Assembly: GCA_009733575.1 (NCBI GenBank)
Contig: ML769547.1
Coordinates: forward strand, 90,506 to 154,505
Direction of reading: 5' to 3'
From: Gymnopus androsaceus JB14
Taxonomy: Eukaryota; Basidiomycota; Agaricomycetes; Agaricales; Omphalotaceae
DNA length: 64,000 nt
The position numbers were made by a program, and so were the translations under genes. Positions 12,776 through 23,967 of the stretch are shown piece by piece (the first letter of the stretch is position 1; every line of letters starts with the position of its first letter). The notes under the pieces were generated by a model. It was not told the origin of the DNA, made no database searches, and was given only the letters and a program-made list of their open reading frames with translations.

Positions 12776-12802
12776 CATATGGTTTTACATTAAAACCATA
12801 TG
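12776..12802. terminator. Perfect 11-bp stem hairpin after UstYa-like gene 1
   Basis: Bases 12776-12786 (catatggtttt) pair perfectly with 12792-12802 across a five-base loop, 21 bp after the stop codon. It may be a 3'-end or RNA processing element, or merely a chance or MITE-derived palindrome; position is the only support for a role. Confidence 0.4.
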
Positions 12803-13093
12803 GTAGTACTAGAGACCTTGAACAAAGAGCTCCAACGGTGACAGATTGTTCGATCCGTTACCTCCAAAATGCTTCAACGTGGGCTATTTTCAGCCCATCG
12901 ATCTAGGAATCATGATGAACAGGAATGCATCTCGCTGAGGATACTTTGATCGTAAAGGAAGCAGTGCGGGAACGTCGTGATAGCAAAACTGAAAAAAAAC
13001 ACATATACATTCGGCGACTTCCTTCTCAAACCGATATTAAAAGCACAAACTAGAAAATCACTGCGAAGAATACCTGGCATCTATTTGCCCATC

Positions 13094-13288
13094 ATGAGAA
13101 ATATCTCTTTAGCCCTCTTTTTCCTGGCCTTTGTCTTCGTATCGAGGGCGGTAATCATTCCTTCAGATAGTGTAGAAGGTAAGTTCCAGCTATAAGGCCC
13201 TTGTTGCAAGAACTGATTCAATGCAGCCGAGGCTATGGAACGGGGTCCTCAGCCAGCGGAGTCGCTGAATGACAGTGATGACTTCTAA
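13094..13288 (+). CDS. 48-residue secreted peptide between two UstYa-like genes
   Basis: Two exons, 13094-13178 and 13227-13288, joined by a clean GT-AG intron that splits an Ala codon. The start at 13094 gives an obvious signal peptide (MRNISLALFFLAFVFVSRA). A short mature part follows, beginning VIIPSDSVEAEAMERG and ending LNDSDDF. There is no Cys, Tyr or Trp, and no dibasic Kex2 site or core repeat like those of known dikaritin precursors. The mature part does hold an EAEA-like stretch and an acidic C-terminus ending in Phe. An in-frame Met exists upstream at 12977, but it would bury the signal peptide. Placement between two UstYa-like genes makes it a candidate precursor peptide; it could equally be a small secreted effector or a chance ORF. 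Confidence 0.5.
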
Positions 13289-13729
13289 CCTTTCGTAAGT
13301 CAATATCGGCTCTTTTTCTTTTGGAAAAAACCAAATACCTGTTTCCAGGGAATATGACCTTTGACCACTCCTACGGTGTATATTCGGATCTTGCATATGA
13401 ATAGTGTCATCCTGTAGAGAATTACCCATCGATTTATCTCGATCTCGTACAGGCTGCATTGTGTAGAGTCATCCCAGCCTAGTAGAAAATTTAAACATTC
13501 AAGTATCTGAAAGCGTGGGTTTATAATCTTACTACTCAAGAAGCATTTGAAACCAAACTTCAAAAAATACTTAGTGCAATTCTATATTGCATTATGGGCT
13601 GTACTATAGAGCCGACAACCGGGGACTCGGCAGTGCCATGATTCAACGCAACTCATCCATGGCTCGGTATTATGATTTCTCGACATTAGGTACTAATGTC
13701 CGCCGCTATAGAGATCGTTCAGTAAGGCG

Positions 13730-14503
13730 TCAAATTTCAACAATTGAAGACTGACCAGTGATGTTGTGCTCCTTTGTATAACGATACCACTGAAGCCAGT
13801 TATGGCCGATCTTGTCATAGATGTACTCCCAATCTCTACAGACATGAGTAGAACCAGAGCGCTGTACGGTGAAGTTCTGCTTCATAAAGTCGCCTCGCTC
13901 GAGCGTGGTGTCTGCTTGACAGAGGCTCTAATAGGAGAGGAATGATTAACGAAAAAAGGAAACTGTCGAGCAGTCCATACCGTGGATCTCAAAAACGAGA
14001 GACAGTGTTGTACATGACCAGGTCCTTCGGGGTCTTCAGAGGTGAAATATGCCCTCATACGCCGCAAGCAATGGAGCTGGTGGAACATGACAACAAAGAA
14101 GCCTCGATTCGTACTGTCTGATTCAAGACGATAGCTTCCAGCACCCCAAGGAGAGTTGTATAACCACTCTTTTTCTGCTTCAGGATCGGTGAGCGAGTAA
14201 TGTACAGTTTCCTCGACGGACATGAGGACGGCCGGAGGCAGCTCAACGGGAAGAAAATGGGGAAAGTCGTCGCCTTCCAAACCTATTGAAGATGGTGAAA
14301 CCGATCTTTCACCGATGAAAAATCTCTCACTTACTGTAATGAGCAGTACTAGTCGAATGAGCCGCAAGGAAGTCGAGTGAACGGGTAGATTTTGAGGACG
14401 ATGTTTTTGACAGAAGTTCATAAAGAGTTTCCGTCAAAAACAACGAGGACAAGCAAGCCCCAATGAGCAACACTGTCTGAGATTTGCTGAGAACATCGAA
14501 CAT
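13730..14503 (-). CDS. UstYa-like (DUF3328) oxidase family protein 2
   Basis: Three exons from 14503 to 13730. An N-terminal hydrophobic segment (TVLLIGACLSSLFLTETLY) is followed by FPHFLPVELPP, EETVHYSLTDPEAEKEW, then the canonical MFHQLHCLRRM and HVQHCLSFLRS. The protein ends SLCQADTTLE, HVCRDWEYIYDKIG. Both HxxHC-type motifs are present, unlike gene 1, so this copy has the expected copper ligands. About 223 residues. It runs toward the secreted-peptide gene and toward UstYa-like gene 1, so the three genes form a convergent group. In ascomycetes paired UstYa proteins often act on one substrate; extension to this locus is inference. Confidence 0.82.
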
Positions 14504-14571
14504 ACTGCAGATACAAGAAGACTGTACAGTCTGGAGTTAAGAAACGGCGTGTGGCCCGGCACCCGGCACCG

Positions 14572-14594
14572 CTAGTCCATCATAGATGGACTAG
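14572..14594. repeat. Perfect 10-bp palindrome upstream of UstYa-like gene 2
   Basis: ctagtccatc at 14572-14581 is exactly repeated inverted at 14585-14594 with a three-base spacer. It lies about 70 bp upstream of the minus-strand start at 14503 and about 320 bp from the plus-strand start at 14917. This is a divergent promoter region, so the palindrome could be an operator-like site for both genes. Confidence 0.4.
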
Positions 14595-14916
14595 GCTGGT
14601 GATTTTAGCTCCATGAGGGAATCCCGGCAATGCTAACGTGGTCTTCACCAAAGGAATCATCCAACTACAACTACTTCATGCATATTCGAACCTCCGAACG
14701 AGCGATGAACCAGGCCTTCGATCGTATTCTGCAGCTGGTATTTATGCGCTCAATTATGCGATGTTCGGGATCAATCCTACCCACCAGAAATCACCTCACC
14801 TTTATCATTGACAGCTGATTCAATTGCAACTAAGTAGAAGGCACATGCTTGTAATAATGTCTCAGTATTGGGATTCAAAAAGAGCAGCGTTCGTTTGGAG
14901 CTCACCATAAACGGTC

Positions 14917-16125
14917 ATGTCGACAGCTGCAGACCCAATAGTTTTGCCTCTCGAAAGGTCGTTTTACATTGGAAATGTCTTCGGGAACATCTTCTATGGC
15001 AAGTCCCGCTTCAGTGACTTTTTCCACTTTTGTTTATTGTCCCCGCAGGCGTACAGATATACATTACCTTTCACTCCATATACCTTCTTCTACACTCATC
15101 CAGTGACCGGAGAACGAAGAGCTTCTATGTGGGGTATGGGATTGTGATGTTGCTTTGTATGAGTTTCGCTATGATTGCCAACTCGCTCCTGGGTCAAGAA
15201 ATGTGGATCGAACATCGAAACTATCCTGGTGGTCCGGTCGCATATTGGACTGACAATGGTGCAGTCTGGTATAATGTCTTGGGTTCAGCGGCAGATATGT
15301 TTGGTAATTTCATGGGCGACGCTCTACTTGTGAGTGTTCTTTTGCATATTATTTTTCAGATTAGATAATAGTCTGCGCATAGGTTTACCGACTTTATGTC
15401 ATCTATTCCGGGAAGTGGTATGTTGTCGTTTTCCCTTTCTTAATTTTCTTGGCCTCCACTGGTGAGTCTACCCGCCTTGTGCGCCGCTTCTTTTGGTTAA
15501 TCGTGCTCTGCAGCTCTCGCTATAATGTCTGTCGTTCAGAGCGCCCTTCCGGGATCCAGCTTCTTCGAAGGAAACGATATTGTATACGCCGTTCCTTGGA
15601 TTTCCTTAACATGTTCACTGAACGCAATTATCACGATCCTAATCGTTGCGAGAATTCTCAGTGCGAGGAGGCGAATTAGGAGCGCCATGCCGGAAGACAT
15701 GGCGACTGTTTATACCGGAGTGATCGCCATTCTTGTCGAGTCCGCCCTCCCGTTCACTTTGCTTGGAATCGTATTTGCTGTTCTTCTGGGAAAGAATTTA
15801 CCTGAGCAGCTGGCACTTTCACTGACCATGGGGATACTATGTTGTAAGCACTGTCAATGCTACTCTGATGTCGCAAATTTGTTTTGCTGATAAATGCTCA
15901 TAGGGTTTGGCCCCACAGCTCATTATTCTCCGGGTAGCTATGGGTCGTGCTTGGTCCAAGAATACGTCGGCTCAAGTCTCTACGGGACTTGATTTTGCGC
16001 ATAGTGATGCTCCCACTAACGATTCCACTCTGAATGTCAATGCTCGTCATGACATGGCTTCCCGTCGCTCGAAGAACTCCAACATTTCTAACGAAAAACT
16101 GGGTGTTGGTGCCTCTGCCGTATGA
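14917..16125 (+). CDS. Seven-helix membrane protein of a basidiomycete family
   Basis: Start MSTAADPIVLPLERSFYIG. Exons are joined by short introns and give about 310 residues. Hydrophobic segments include VQIYITFHSIYLLL, VGYGIVMLLCMSFAMIA, VVVFPFLIFLASTALAIM, WISLTCSLNAIITILIVARI, GVIAILVESALPFTLLGIVF and a last pair near the C-terminus. The cytosolic tail is Ser/Asn-rich (SRRSKNSNISNEK). This arrangement matches large, uncharacterised families of receptor-like proteins in Agaricomycetes; ligand and G-protein coupling are unknown. The first intron uses a GC donor (gcaagt at 14999). The gene is divergent from UstYa-like gene 2 with a shared 410-bp promoter region. Confidence 0.7.
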
Positions 16126-16656
16126 GTCACATATGCGCTCTTGTCAGCCAACCGCCTATCTTTAACTATACTTATACCTACAACTATAAAAGAAAATCGT
16201 TGGGTTTTTCGGTGATATTTAATTTTGCTTGTTGTATATAATTAATTCGTGTAAGAATGATGTTGTTGGAGTACCCTTATCAACGTGCGCCTCTGAACTT
16301 CCTTAGTGCTCGAAGATCATCAGTCTCGATATATACAGCTTTGACCTATGTTTGCGATCATCGATGCGCCACTAGGGTCATGCAATGACAAGATGACAAG
16401 GGACAAGTCCTTACAAGGCTGCCCAGGGTTTAGCTTAGCCTGGTTCAGCTCGGCCTTGGCCACACGGATAGAAATCCTCGCCAACCAGCAATACAAACCG
16501 GAGCGCCAACGTACCACTGGCAGATGTATGGGCATTGGATAAGCACCTAGGTGGGTGTAGGTAAATCGAATTTCAGCGGCGCAAGAGCCCATCTACTACG
16601 TGCAATCGGTCCAGTGAACAAAAGATGAAAGTATAAGTACACCCGAAAGAAAGACA

Positions 16657-19538
16657 CTACGAAGGTCTTCCTTCATACTTCTCTGCCGTCCCTGGCTCCA
16701 TCACATTGATACCCTTCCCTTCAGCTGTGGATAGAGAGTATCAGTTCCACATCTGACCCAAAAGCCACAGTGAAAATTTACCAGCTATCTGTTTCACAGG
16801 ACCAATAAACCATTTCCTGGCGTCGATTATCCAATATCCAAAGCAGTACGTTATGACGATTCCTACGGCAACTATTGCATAATTGAACGTCTGCGAGTCT
16901 TTTTTTTGAGGTTAGTTTGTGTGCATTTCAGCCTGTGAAATGTTGACATTTCCTCACCTACAGGCTATCGATGCGTACGCAACGTCAGCAAAGTTGTTTC
17001 AAGCAGAAAGAGCAAGAGACAAACATTTTCTTGGGGTAGAATAAAAACGATGGCTATGAATGCGATCCAAACCACTGAAGTTATAGCGATGGGGAAGGAG
17101 AACTTCCCCAAGTGGAATGGCCCACGGACAAAGTCCTTGTGATAAACGACTCGCAAAGCGATGGGGATAGCTGTTTACCCTAGCTCAGCAACGGATTGAC
17201 ACGCAAGAAAGTGGAAGTGTACTTACCGTAGGAGATGTAAAGTCCAATAGTAGCGATACTGGTCGCCGCAGAAAAAGCAACGCTGCTGCCTAAAGATGGC
17301 AATCCGAGGCAGAAGCTAAGAGTGCATGCCAGCCAGACTAAGAAGCTCGGTCAGCTATCCAAGTCCTTTAAACAAGGCAACGCGAAAATACCTGTGCGTA
17401 TTGGAGACCTCCACTTTGAATTCACATATGCGAAGAATTTGGATCCTGGGAAACCCCCATCTAAAACCACGAAGGAGTAGTGAAATAGTATTGAAAGCAG
17501 TTAGCGATCGAATGAAGTTGAAGACCGAGCGACATACCACGGGCAAAAGCATACATCATCCGTGAATTAGACGTGACAGAAAATGTCCTTAGCAAAGAGG
17601 ATATCAATCTTGGGAAGATTCTTGCAAAGATAACGATAAGGACGCACCCGCAAAAAAACATAGCGCCAATTACAATGACCTTGAAACAAGTAACGATTTT
17701 GATTTGGCAATTGCTTCACCTTGTCCGAAAAAGCAAAACGCACCATTAAAACTATAGCCCCATTCTCCCCAACACAGTCAAGAAATATCTGAGCAACCGG
17801 TTGTCCGGTTGGTGAGGCCAAGGTATTCTCCAAGTTTTGAATCGAAAAAAGTAGTCCCAAAAGAAGGAACATCCCGAGAACTGCAGACACCCCAATGGCC
17901 ATTATAATACCGATGCTCCCTGACATGGCTGCATTCGTTGTCTCTTCGGTCATCTGGAGAACATTACTACACACGCGATTGACTGAAAAAAAACATAACT
18001 TGCATGCGCGCTAGCGTCAAAGCCTGGCAAATACATGTAATTTAGCTATGGGCTATAAATCATTCGAAGGGACGCGCACCAGTGAGAGTGTACTTTCAAA
18101 GTCGTGGATAAAGTCATTAGCTGTTTTAGACCCAGTGTTATCATGCAGTTATGTACCTGCGCCAGGAGAATCTATGAAGGAACCATTAGTACGTACATGG
18201 GCATCAGCAGGAGAAAACTAACACCGATGACAGAAACATAGGCAGGGCTGGCTCTCTCAGCCCAGCCCCCGGTTCCATCGAAAAATTTTCGAACACAAAA
18301 TGAGCTGACTGGTGTGTGGGGGCCTTGACCAAAATCGCTACGACCAGGGAGAAAGTTCCTATAGCATGCCACCACACCGAAACGTTGTTCAGATAATGGA
18401 GCACTCGGACTCCGAACCTGTTATGTGCGTCAAAGGATATAATTCGTTTTCATGGTAAAGGATCCATACGTATTGATCATTCCTAATTAGATGCGTGAAA
18501 TGAAAAGGCAAACTAGAAAAACTTAAGGACGAACCTTGTACAAAAAGTACCGCCGCATATATACCTATGAACATCCCATGAGCTCGAAAATCAAACGCCG
18601 AAACAGTTGAAATGAGGCCTGCCTATCTGAGTGTTCGCAGTAGGGACAAAGTCGGTTTTGAAGGTGATGACAGTGGATATAAAGCTTGCACAGGCGAAAG
18701 ATATACCTGTCGTCACCGCTACTTGACCCAAAAGATTGAACCAACCTGCGTTCCATGTAAGAAGAGAATCATCTTCATTCCAAAAAGCATTCACCTGTTA
18801 CCCAAGAAGCGAGAGGTGCGTTTTTCGGTTTCGACAGCATAGCGGCCCAGAAATAAGGACCTCCAGAGGTAGGATGGGCAGAACAGACCTCTAAATAAAC
18901 GAAGATTGAGCCAAAAGCGCCTTCTAATGAGCAGGAAACTCACCAGCCATAGCCATTCCAACGAGCATGGTGAAGAACGCTAAACCAACGTTTAACGTTC
19001 ACTGCAAGGTTCCGATCTCAAACTAACGCCTTACAAACAACAATCCAACCGCTAGTATTGTTGTAAACAGACGATATGACGCTCAGCAAAAAGATCAAAC
19101 GAACTATACCATCACCGATGGACCACCTGTGTTCTGCAGAGCTTGTAAGCGAATCTGAGAATAGGTCTCACGTATGCCGATTACTTACCAAGCCATACAA
19201 GAAAAGCGAGGGGATTCCTGTTATCACTGAGATGATAGAGAAAGAAACCTGCCACAGGTAATAATATAAGCTCTTGTTGATTACTTCTCAGTAGAAATCG
19301 TACCCCAAAGTTCTAGATATAAACCATGGTTATTTAGTGCAAAAGAGAAAGAAGAAACGCTTAACGCACCTGCATCAAGCCCAAATCTCGTCTATATTAT
19401 TCTAAGCGCTATTCTCCATCCTTAGATTCGTGGAATCTCACTCACTTGAGTTCCTGCTTGTATGCCCATCTGAGCCAGCTGCTCCTCGTCATAATCCCTT
19501 TGCATGGTCGAACCTGGTGCTTTTTCCTCATCCGACAT
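16657..19538 (-). CDS. Amino acid/GABA-type permease (APC superfamily), probable frameshift near start
   Basis: Plasma-membrane 12-helix transporter. Exons in order give RDLGLMQ, NFG, VSFSIISVITGIPSLFLYGL, NTGGPSVM, GWIVV, FFTMLVGMAMA, NLLGQVAVTTGISFACASF and WWHAIGTFSLVVAILVKAP. Next comes the family signature YTLTGFDASAHMTEETTNAA, then AVLGMFLLLGLLFSIQNLE, NSRMMYAFAR, DARKWFIGPVKQIA and EKYEGRPS. About 14 introns, one of them with a GC donor (near 18003) and one 13-base exon (18080-18092). The start exon reads DEEQLAQMG, then slips. YKQELKRDLG, the expected continuation, is in another frame because of one extra C near 19471. A second junction, after GGPSVM, also needs a non-standard splice. 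So this is either a decaying gene or one with sequence errors. Likely substrates are amino acids, GABA or choline. Confidence 0.65.
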
Positions 19539-20571
19539 GGTGGTTCTGGTCAGGAATTCGCCAAGGAATAATTGAGAGCATATCGTTTTTTAGCGTATGA
19601 TGCAGCAATAGCAAAGATAAGCCCATGTGTCCGTGTTTGCGCGTTTGAATCCTTTTTTTCCCGTTCCTCTCCCACGCACTTCCACCGTATCTATACTGTA
19701 GCTCGCAAAGTTCATTGTTCAAGTTATTCCTGTTCACTCCAGTGCGAATGGTCGTGTTCAACGAAAAAGAAATTATGAAAAACCCAGAAGAAATTTGTAT
19801 CCGAGCCTACCCCAGCTTCAGTAATTGCGAGCGAAGCGAAGCAATAATGGGTTATGGGTGCTTACGGGGTCACATCCACTCTATTTTTGGTAATTTCGGG
19901 TGTTAAATCTCGTCGTACCAACCACTCGCGAGCACCCGTGTAAGACGACTAAGGATCGAGGCCGAAGGCCCGAGCCGGACGAACGAGGCCACATGCGAAT
20001 GCATGTTATAATATTGAGACCAACATACGTATAGTTTGGGGTACTTACCAGTTCAGGATTCAAGGTTCAATCTTGGAGTTTGGTGGAAATATCAATGCAC
20101 AGTCTCAAGTTCCGTCCCAGCAATGAAGTCAAGACGAGGATCTATGTATATATTCTGACTCTACACAGGAAGGATAAACATAAAGACAAGCTTCAGTTTG
20201 AAGTTGACGCGTTGTCGACCTGGACGCAGTACTAGTAGAAGAATCGCGCTCCGAGCTAGAGTTACCAGGTCGAAGATCCGCTAGACAGAAACTTCTTCCG
20301 AAAACTTGGACGGATCTCGTATGTGGTTAGAATGAAGATTTCATATTGATATACTTAATGAAAGCATCTGCATGAATACAGCTAGACAGATTCCCTCCCG
20401 CTTTTGCGAAACTTTTGCTAAACCTTGATGTAAAAAATACAGAAAACCTGGCGAACCTTGTACATAATACACTGGAAAACGTAAAGTAAACGCAGAGCTC
20501 CGTTGTACGCAAAGATACTTTACTCACTTGATTTTTTCCATACGATACTCCACAAACCTCCAAGTAGTACA
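19539..20571. other. Intergenic between permease and F-box gene
   Basis: About 1 kb with no conserved frame. It contains the permease promoter and the 3' flank of the F-box gene. A GC-rich patch near 19950-19990 stands out from AT-richer surroundings but has no feature I can name. Confidence 0.5.
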
Positions 20572-22402
20572 TCATCCGAAGTGGAATATCTCCACATATT
20601 TGATATGTCCATGGACGTCAGTCTGGAGAAGCATTCTCAGGTTTTTTTTTGTTGAAACCGAAGAAGGGAAACACACCTGTAAACCGAGAACCCTATCTTC
20701 ATCCATCAGCACTCCATCCAGACGATACTTTGCGTCCGTAGCGCTGAAATAGAAGAGTGAGTTAACAAGATGACTGGGATTTGTGAAAGGAAAGAACCTT
20801 ACCTAACGACATAAGGAAGATAAGAGACAATGTCCTCCGCAAAAGTCTCTTGCCCTTCCATCTCTTTCCTCCCTCGGCTCACAACCTTCTTCACATCTGG
20901 GTCATCCTTCAGCTCGCGCTCTGCTTTGAGGACATTATGTGGATTAAAGTCAAAGATGACGATGGGAGAAGGTTTTCGTCGAAGGTCATCATCGGGCTGA
21001 TCTGAATCCTCATCATCCGATATTCCAGGTAGGACAACGAAACGTTGTCCACAAGTAGTAGTAATCCATCTTGAAGGTATACTTCCATCGAGGTTAATGC
21101 AAAATGCATTCTGGGGCGCCCAATCAGCCCATGGAACTGGCTTCGCACAATCGACATCGACCTTGGACGGCAGGAGATTAAGAAGCGAGCGCCGATGAAT
21201 GAAGAGGGTGAATAGAGACGATAGATGGATACCATTCACTCGAAGGTGAAGAAGAACTATAGAATCGAGCGGATCATAGTGGAATGGCCGGTCGGAATAC
21301 TTTAAGCTGCTTGAAGCAATAGGATTCGGTTCTGCTCGAGTGGATATAAAGCGAAGTATATTGTGCGGCAAGAGCCGAGGGAGAGCAAGTTGTACAAGCG
21401 GTGCCAAAGGCGGATGCTCATCCGGACCAGGTATTTTCCACAGCTCGAGTGCTCGGGTCTCCGTGTTTGGGAGGAGCAGGATGTCCTCTGAGACAAACAC
21501 GACGCCAGAGTACGACTCTGGATTGCCATCGATTTCCTGCAAACAAAATGTATCAGACGACAACATAGGCGAAGATGATAATAAGAATGTACCATCACTA
21601 ATCTGCCGGTTTGCCATTCGTACACGTTTACAACACAACGCGCGTGAGGGTTCCTCCAAAATGTGGTGACAAGGGTCAGATGTTTTCCAACAATTTCAAG
21701 ATTGATAGACGGGCTTCCCCAACGAAGCTCCGAAACGACGATGGGAATTGATGGGACTTTAGCCAAAGGATGGAAATTGCCCGTGGAGAATTGACGCAAC
21801 GTCAAGCTCGATAGCTAGTGACGATGATGATGATGAGCCGGAATGGACGTGGAGCTCACTAGATTGAATGAGCTTAAAGATTGAATACCGCAAAAGAAGC
21901 CTACTAACGCAGTGACCAATGCAATGAGATCATGCTCTTGCAGGTTTACCCCAAAATCGACAATCGCGGCGGCGCGACGACTGGTATCCGAATGAAAAGT
22001 AAACCATTGGGGGACTTCTTCAGCATTATGAGGGAGTCTGAGGTATTGAAGACGTTGGCGTGTATGGTCCCCAAGCAAATATACATCCCCGGAGAGATCA
22101 TACACACTTCCGGGGCTGAATGAAAGTGGACAAACCCGATGAAAGTTCGGTGTCAAGTTGCACCATGATTCCTCTTTCCGTTTGAGCATCTCCAGCTTTT
22201 CCGAATAACTGAGGACAGAATTCGGGTTGTCCTGAGCGCAGGCCTTGTACAACTCGATCTTGTACTGGAGAAAGATCGCGCTGGATATCACGGCGTAGAA
22301 CGTTTGATTTACAGAGCTGCATGCTGTCAAGTCCCGGGCTGGTAGGTAAGAGAGTATGTGAGCCAAGAGCTCTGGTGGAAGGTCCGGAATTTGGGCAGCC
22401 AT
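20572..22402 (-). CDS. F-box protein
   Basis: Start MAAQIPDLPPELLAHILSYL at 22402 opens an F-box (ARDLTACSSVNQTFYAVISS), the module that binds Skp1 in SCF ubiquitin ligases. The rest is a beta-rich substrate region typical of basidiomycete F-box proteins. It includes PLAKVPSIPIVVSELRWGSP, VNVYEWQTGRLVM, EDILLLPNTETRALELW and AFCINLDGSIPSRW, then an acidic stretch (DDEDSDQPDDD). It ends VHGHIKYVEIFHFG at 20572. Several short introns; the frame appears intact. Length is about 530 residues. The degradation target is unknown. Confidence 0.75.
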
Positions 22403-22638
22403 GATCGTCCTGTTGAAAGAGAGAAAGAACAAGCTGGGCCTTTTCTTCTGGCTCGTGTGAGTATGTACGTCAATATTATGATAAGCGCCCAAAGGTCGTG
22501 TGTTTGCTCCTTCCGCTCAGAACGCGTCCTACTGTATATCCTTGAAGGTTCGCTCTGTCTCTTTACCTTTATCCCCGCCAGACAGGTGCATGTACCGCAT
22601 CCCAAGCCCCTTTAAAGCTTGCGTCAAACCACTCCGTC

Positions 22639-23967
22639 ATGTCATCCACTAGTAGCAGTTACCAGCTGCCCGATCTTCTATCCCTCTTTCAGGGCTACCA
22701 TGAAATGAGCGTGAACAAGCATTGTCGTGCAGCCAGCTCCGCGTCGCAAGAGTGGATACGAGGCCTAGCTCAAGAAGGCTTGGAGTCACCTGCGTTGCCT
22801 CCTGACAACGAGCTGACGAGTATGAAGCTTGGTCTGCTCGGAGCATGCTGCTTTCCAAGCTGCGATCTGACTCAGCTCATCCTCATAATAGGTACAGTCC
22901 AAACACTCGATTCACGAGACGATCCGAAAGACGATTCAAACCAATAGATGTCTGGTCGTTAATTGTTCTCGATACTCGGACTGTTCTGAGGTCAGATCCT
23001 CCTACGAGATGCGACTGGAATCTTGCGAACGAAAATTGTTATCCTGGTTTCCTCGATCTGTTACAGGCGCATCCTCTCTTTGAGCGGTGAGTGACAGCCG
23101 GTCAAAGTATAGTACATGCTTATTTTTATCCCGAATACAGGCTTTCGCCTCGACTTTCCAGGTTCCGAGAGAGCACATCCGAATGGTGGCAACAGCGCTT
23201 CGCGCGTTCCATAGCTACCCATAGAAGTTCCCAACAACGGGCTATAGATTATCGACGAGCAGGAAGTGTACCCAGGGTCGAAATTGACGAGTATATGAAC
23301 TTTCGGCGTGACCTTGGTGGATTAAACATCATACTCGACCTCATCGAAGCTGTCGAAGGGCTTGATCTTGATGTTCCGATACACAACGAAAAATTATGTA
23401 CTATGCGGCGTCTCGCTGGGGATATCATAGTATTGACATGGGTGAAACTTTCCACCCTCCTGAACCAGCCCACGTACTGACCAGCTTACTTTTCAGGATG
23501 TGTTCTCTTACAACATCGACCAGTCTCTTGACAACAAGCTCAATATCGTTTGCGTTCTACAATCAGAACGAGAGGCCGGGCTGGCTAGCTCTATCAATGA
23601 AGCTGGTAACCTCATCCGGCAAAGGCTCGAACAATTTAAAGCACTTGAGGATAGCCTGCTCCTTAACGCCAGTGCCCCTCTTGGTAATGCTACTTCCACT
23701 ACATTTAGTTTATCGTGGCTTTGGAATAATACACCAAAAATAAGAGGCTTGCCAGATTCGACTTTGATTTCCCAAAATCAGGTGCATGATGTGGGGCTTT
23801 ATGTTCGTGAACTCAAAGATTGCATGGTGGGATTCCTGAACTGGGCGTACGAGACGGATATGTTTTTCAAAACAAAGGGAGAGTCTGTGAAGAGTTTTGG
23901 ATGGGTGTTTTTGTCACCGCCGAATCCCAGAGCCAACTCTACAGCTTCTGCCACGGCAGTGGAGTAG
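22639..23967 (+). CDS. Class I terpene synthase-like protein with degenerate metal motifs
   Basis: Five exons give about 340 residues. The fold is recognisable from EYMNFRRDLGGLNIILDLIE, LRRLAGDII-like sequence (MRRLAGDIIVLT), FSYNIDQS and KLNIVCVLQSE. This matches fungal sesquiterpene cyclases of the terpene cyclase-like 2 group, which ionise farnesyl diphosphate using three magnesium ions. The two metal motifs are abnormal. The aspartate-rich site reads LDTRTV where DExxD-type is expected, and the NSE triad reads WDVFSYNID, so Asn is Trp and Glu is Asp. Spacing is normal, so this is not a splicing artefact at the second site. It may be a pseudoenzyme or a divergent cyclase. Confidence 0.72.

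Noticed and set aside
12977..13093. Upstream in-frame Met extending the secreted peptide to a longer protein
   Set aside because: It would place a basic 39-residue stretch before an obvious signal peptide. The Met at 13094 gives the expected N-region, hydrophobic core and small residues.
22639..23967. Calling the terpene synthase a plain functional cyclase
   Set aside because: Both metal-binding motifs deviate from the family rule, so function is left open.
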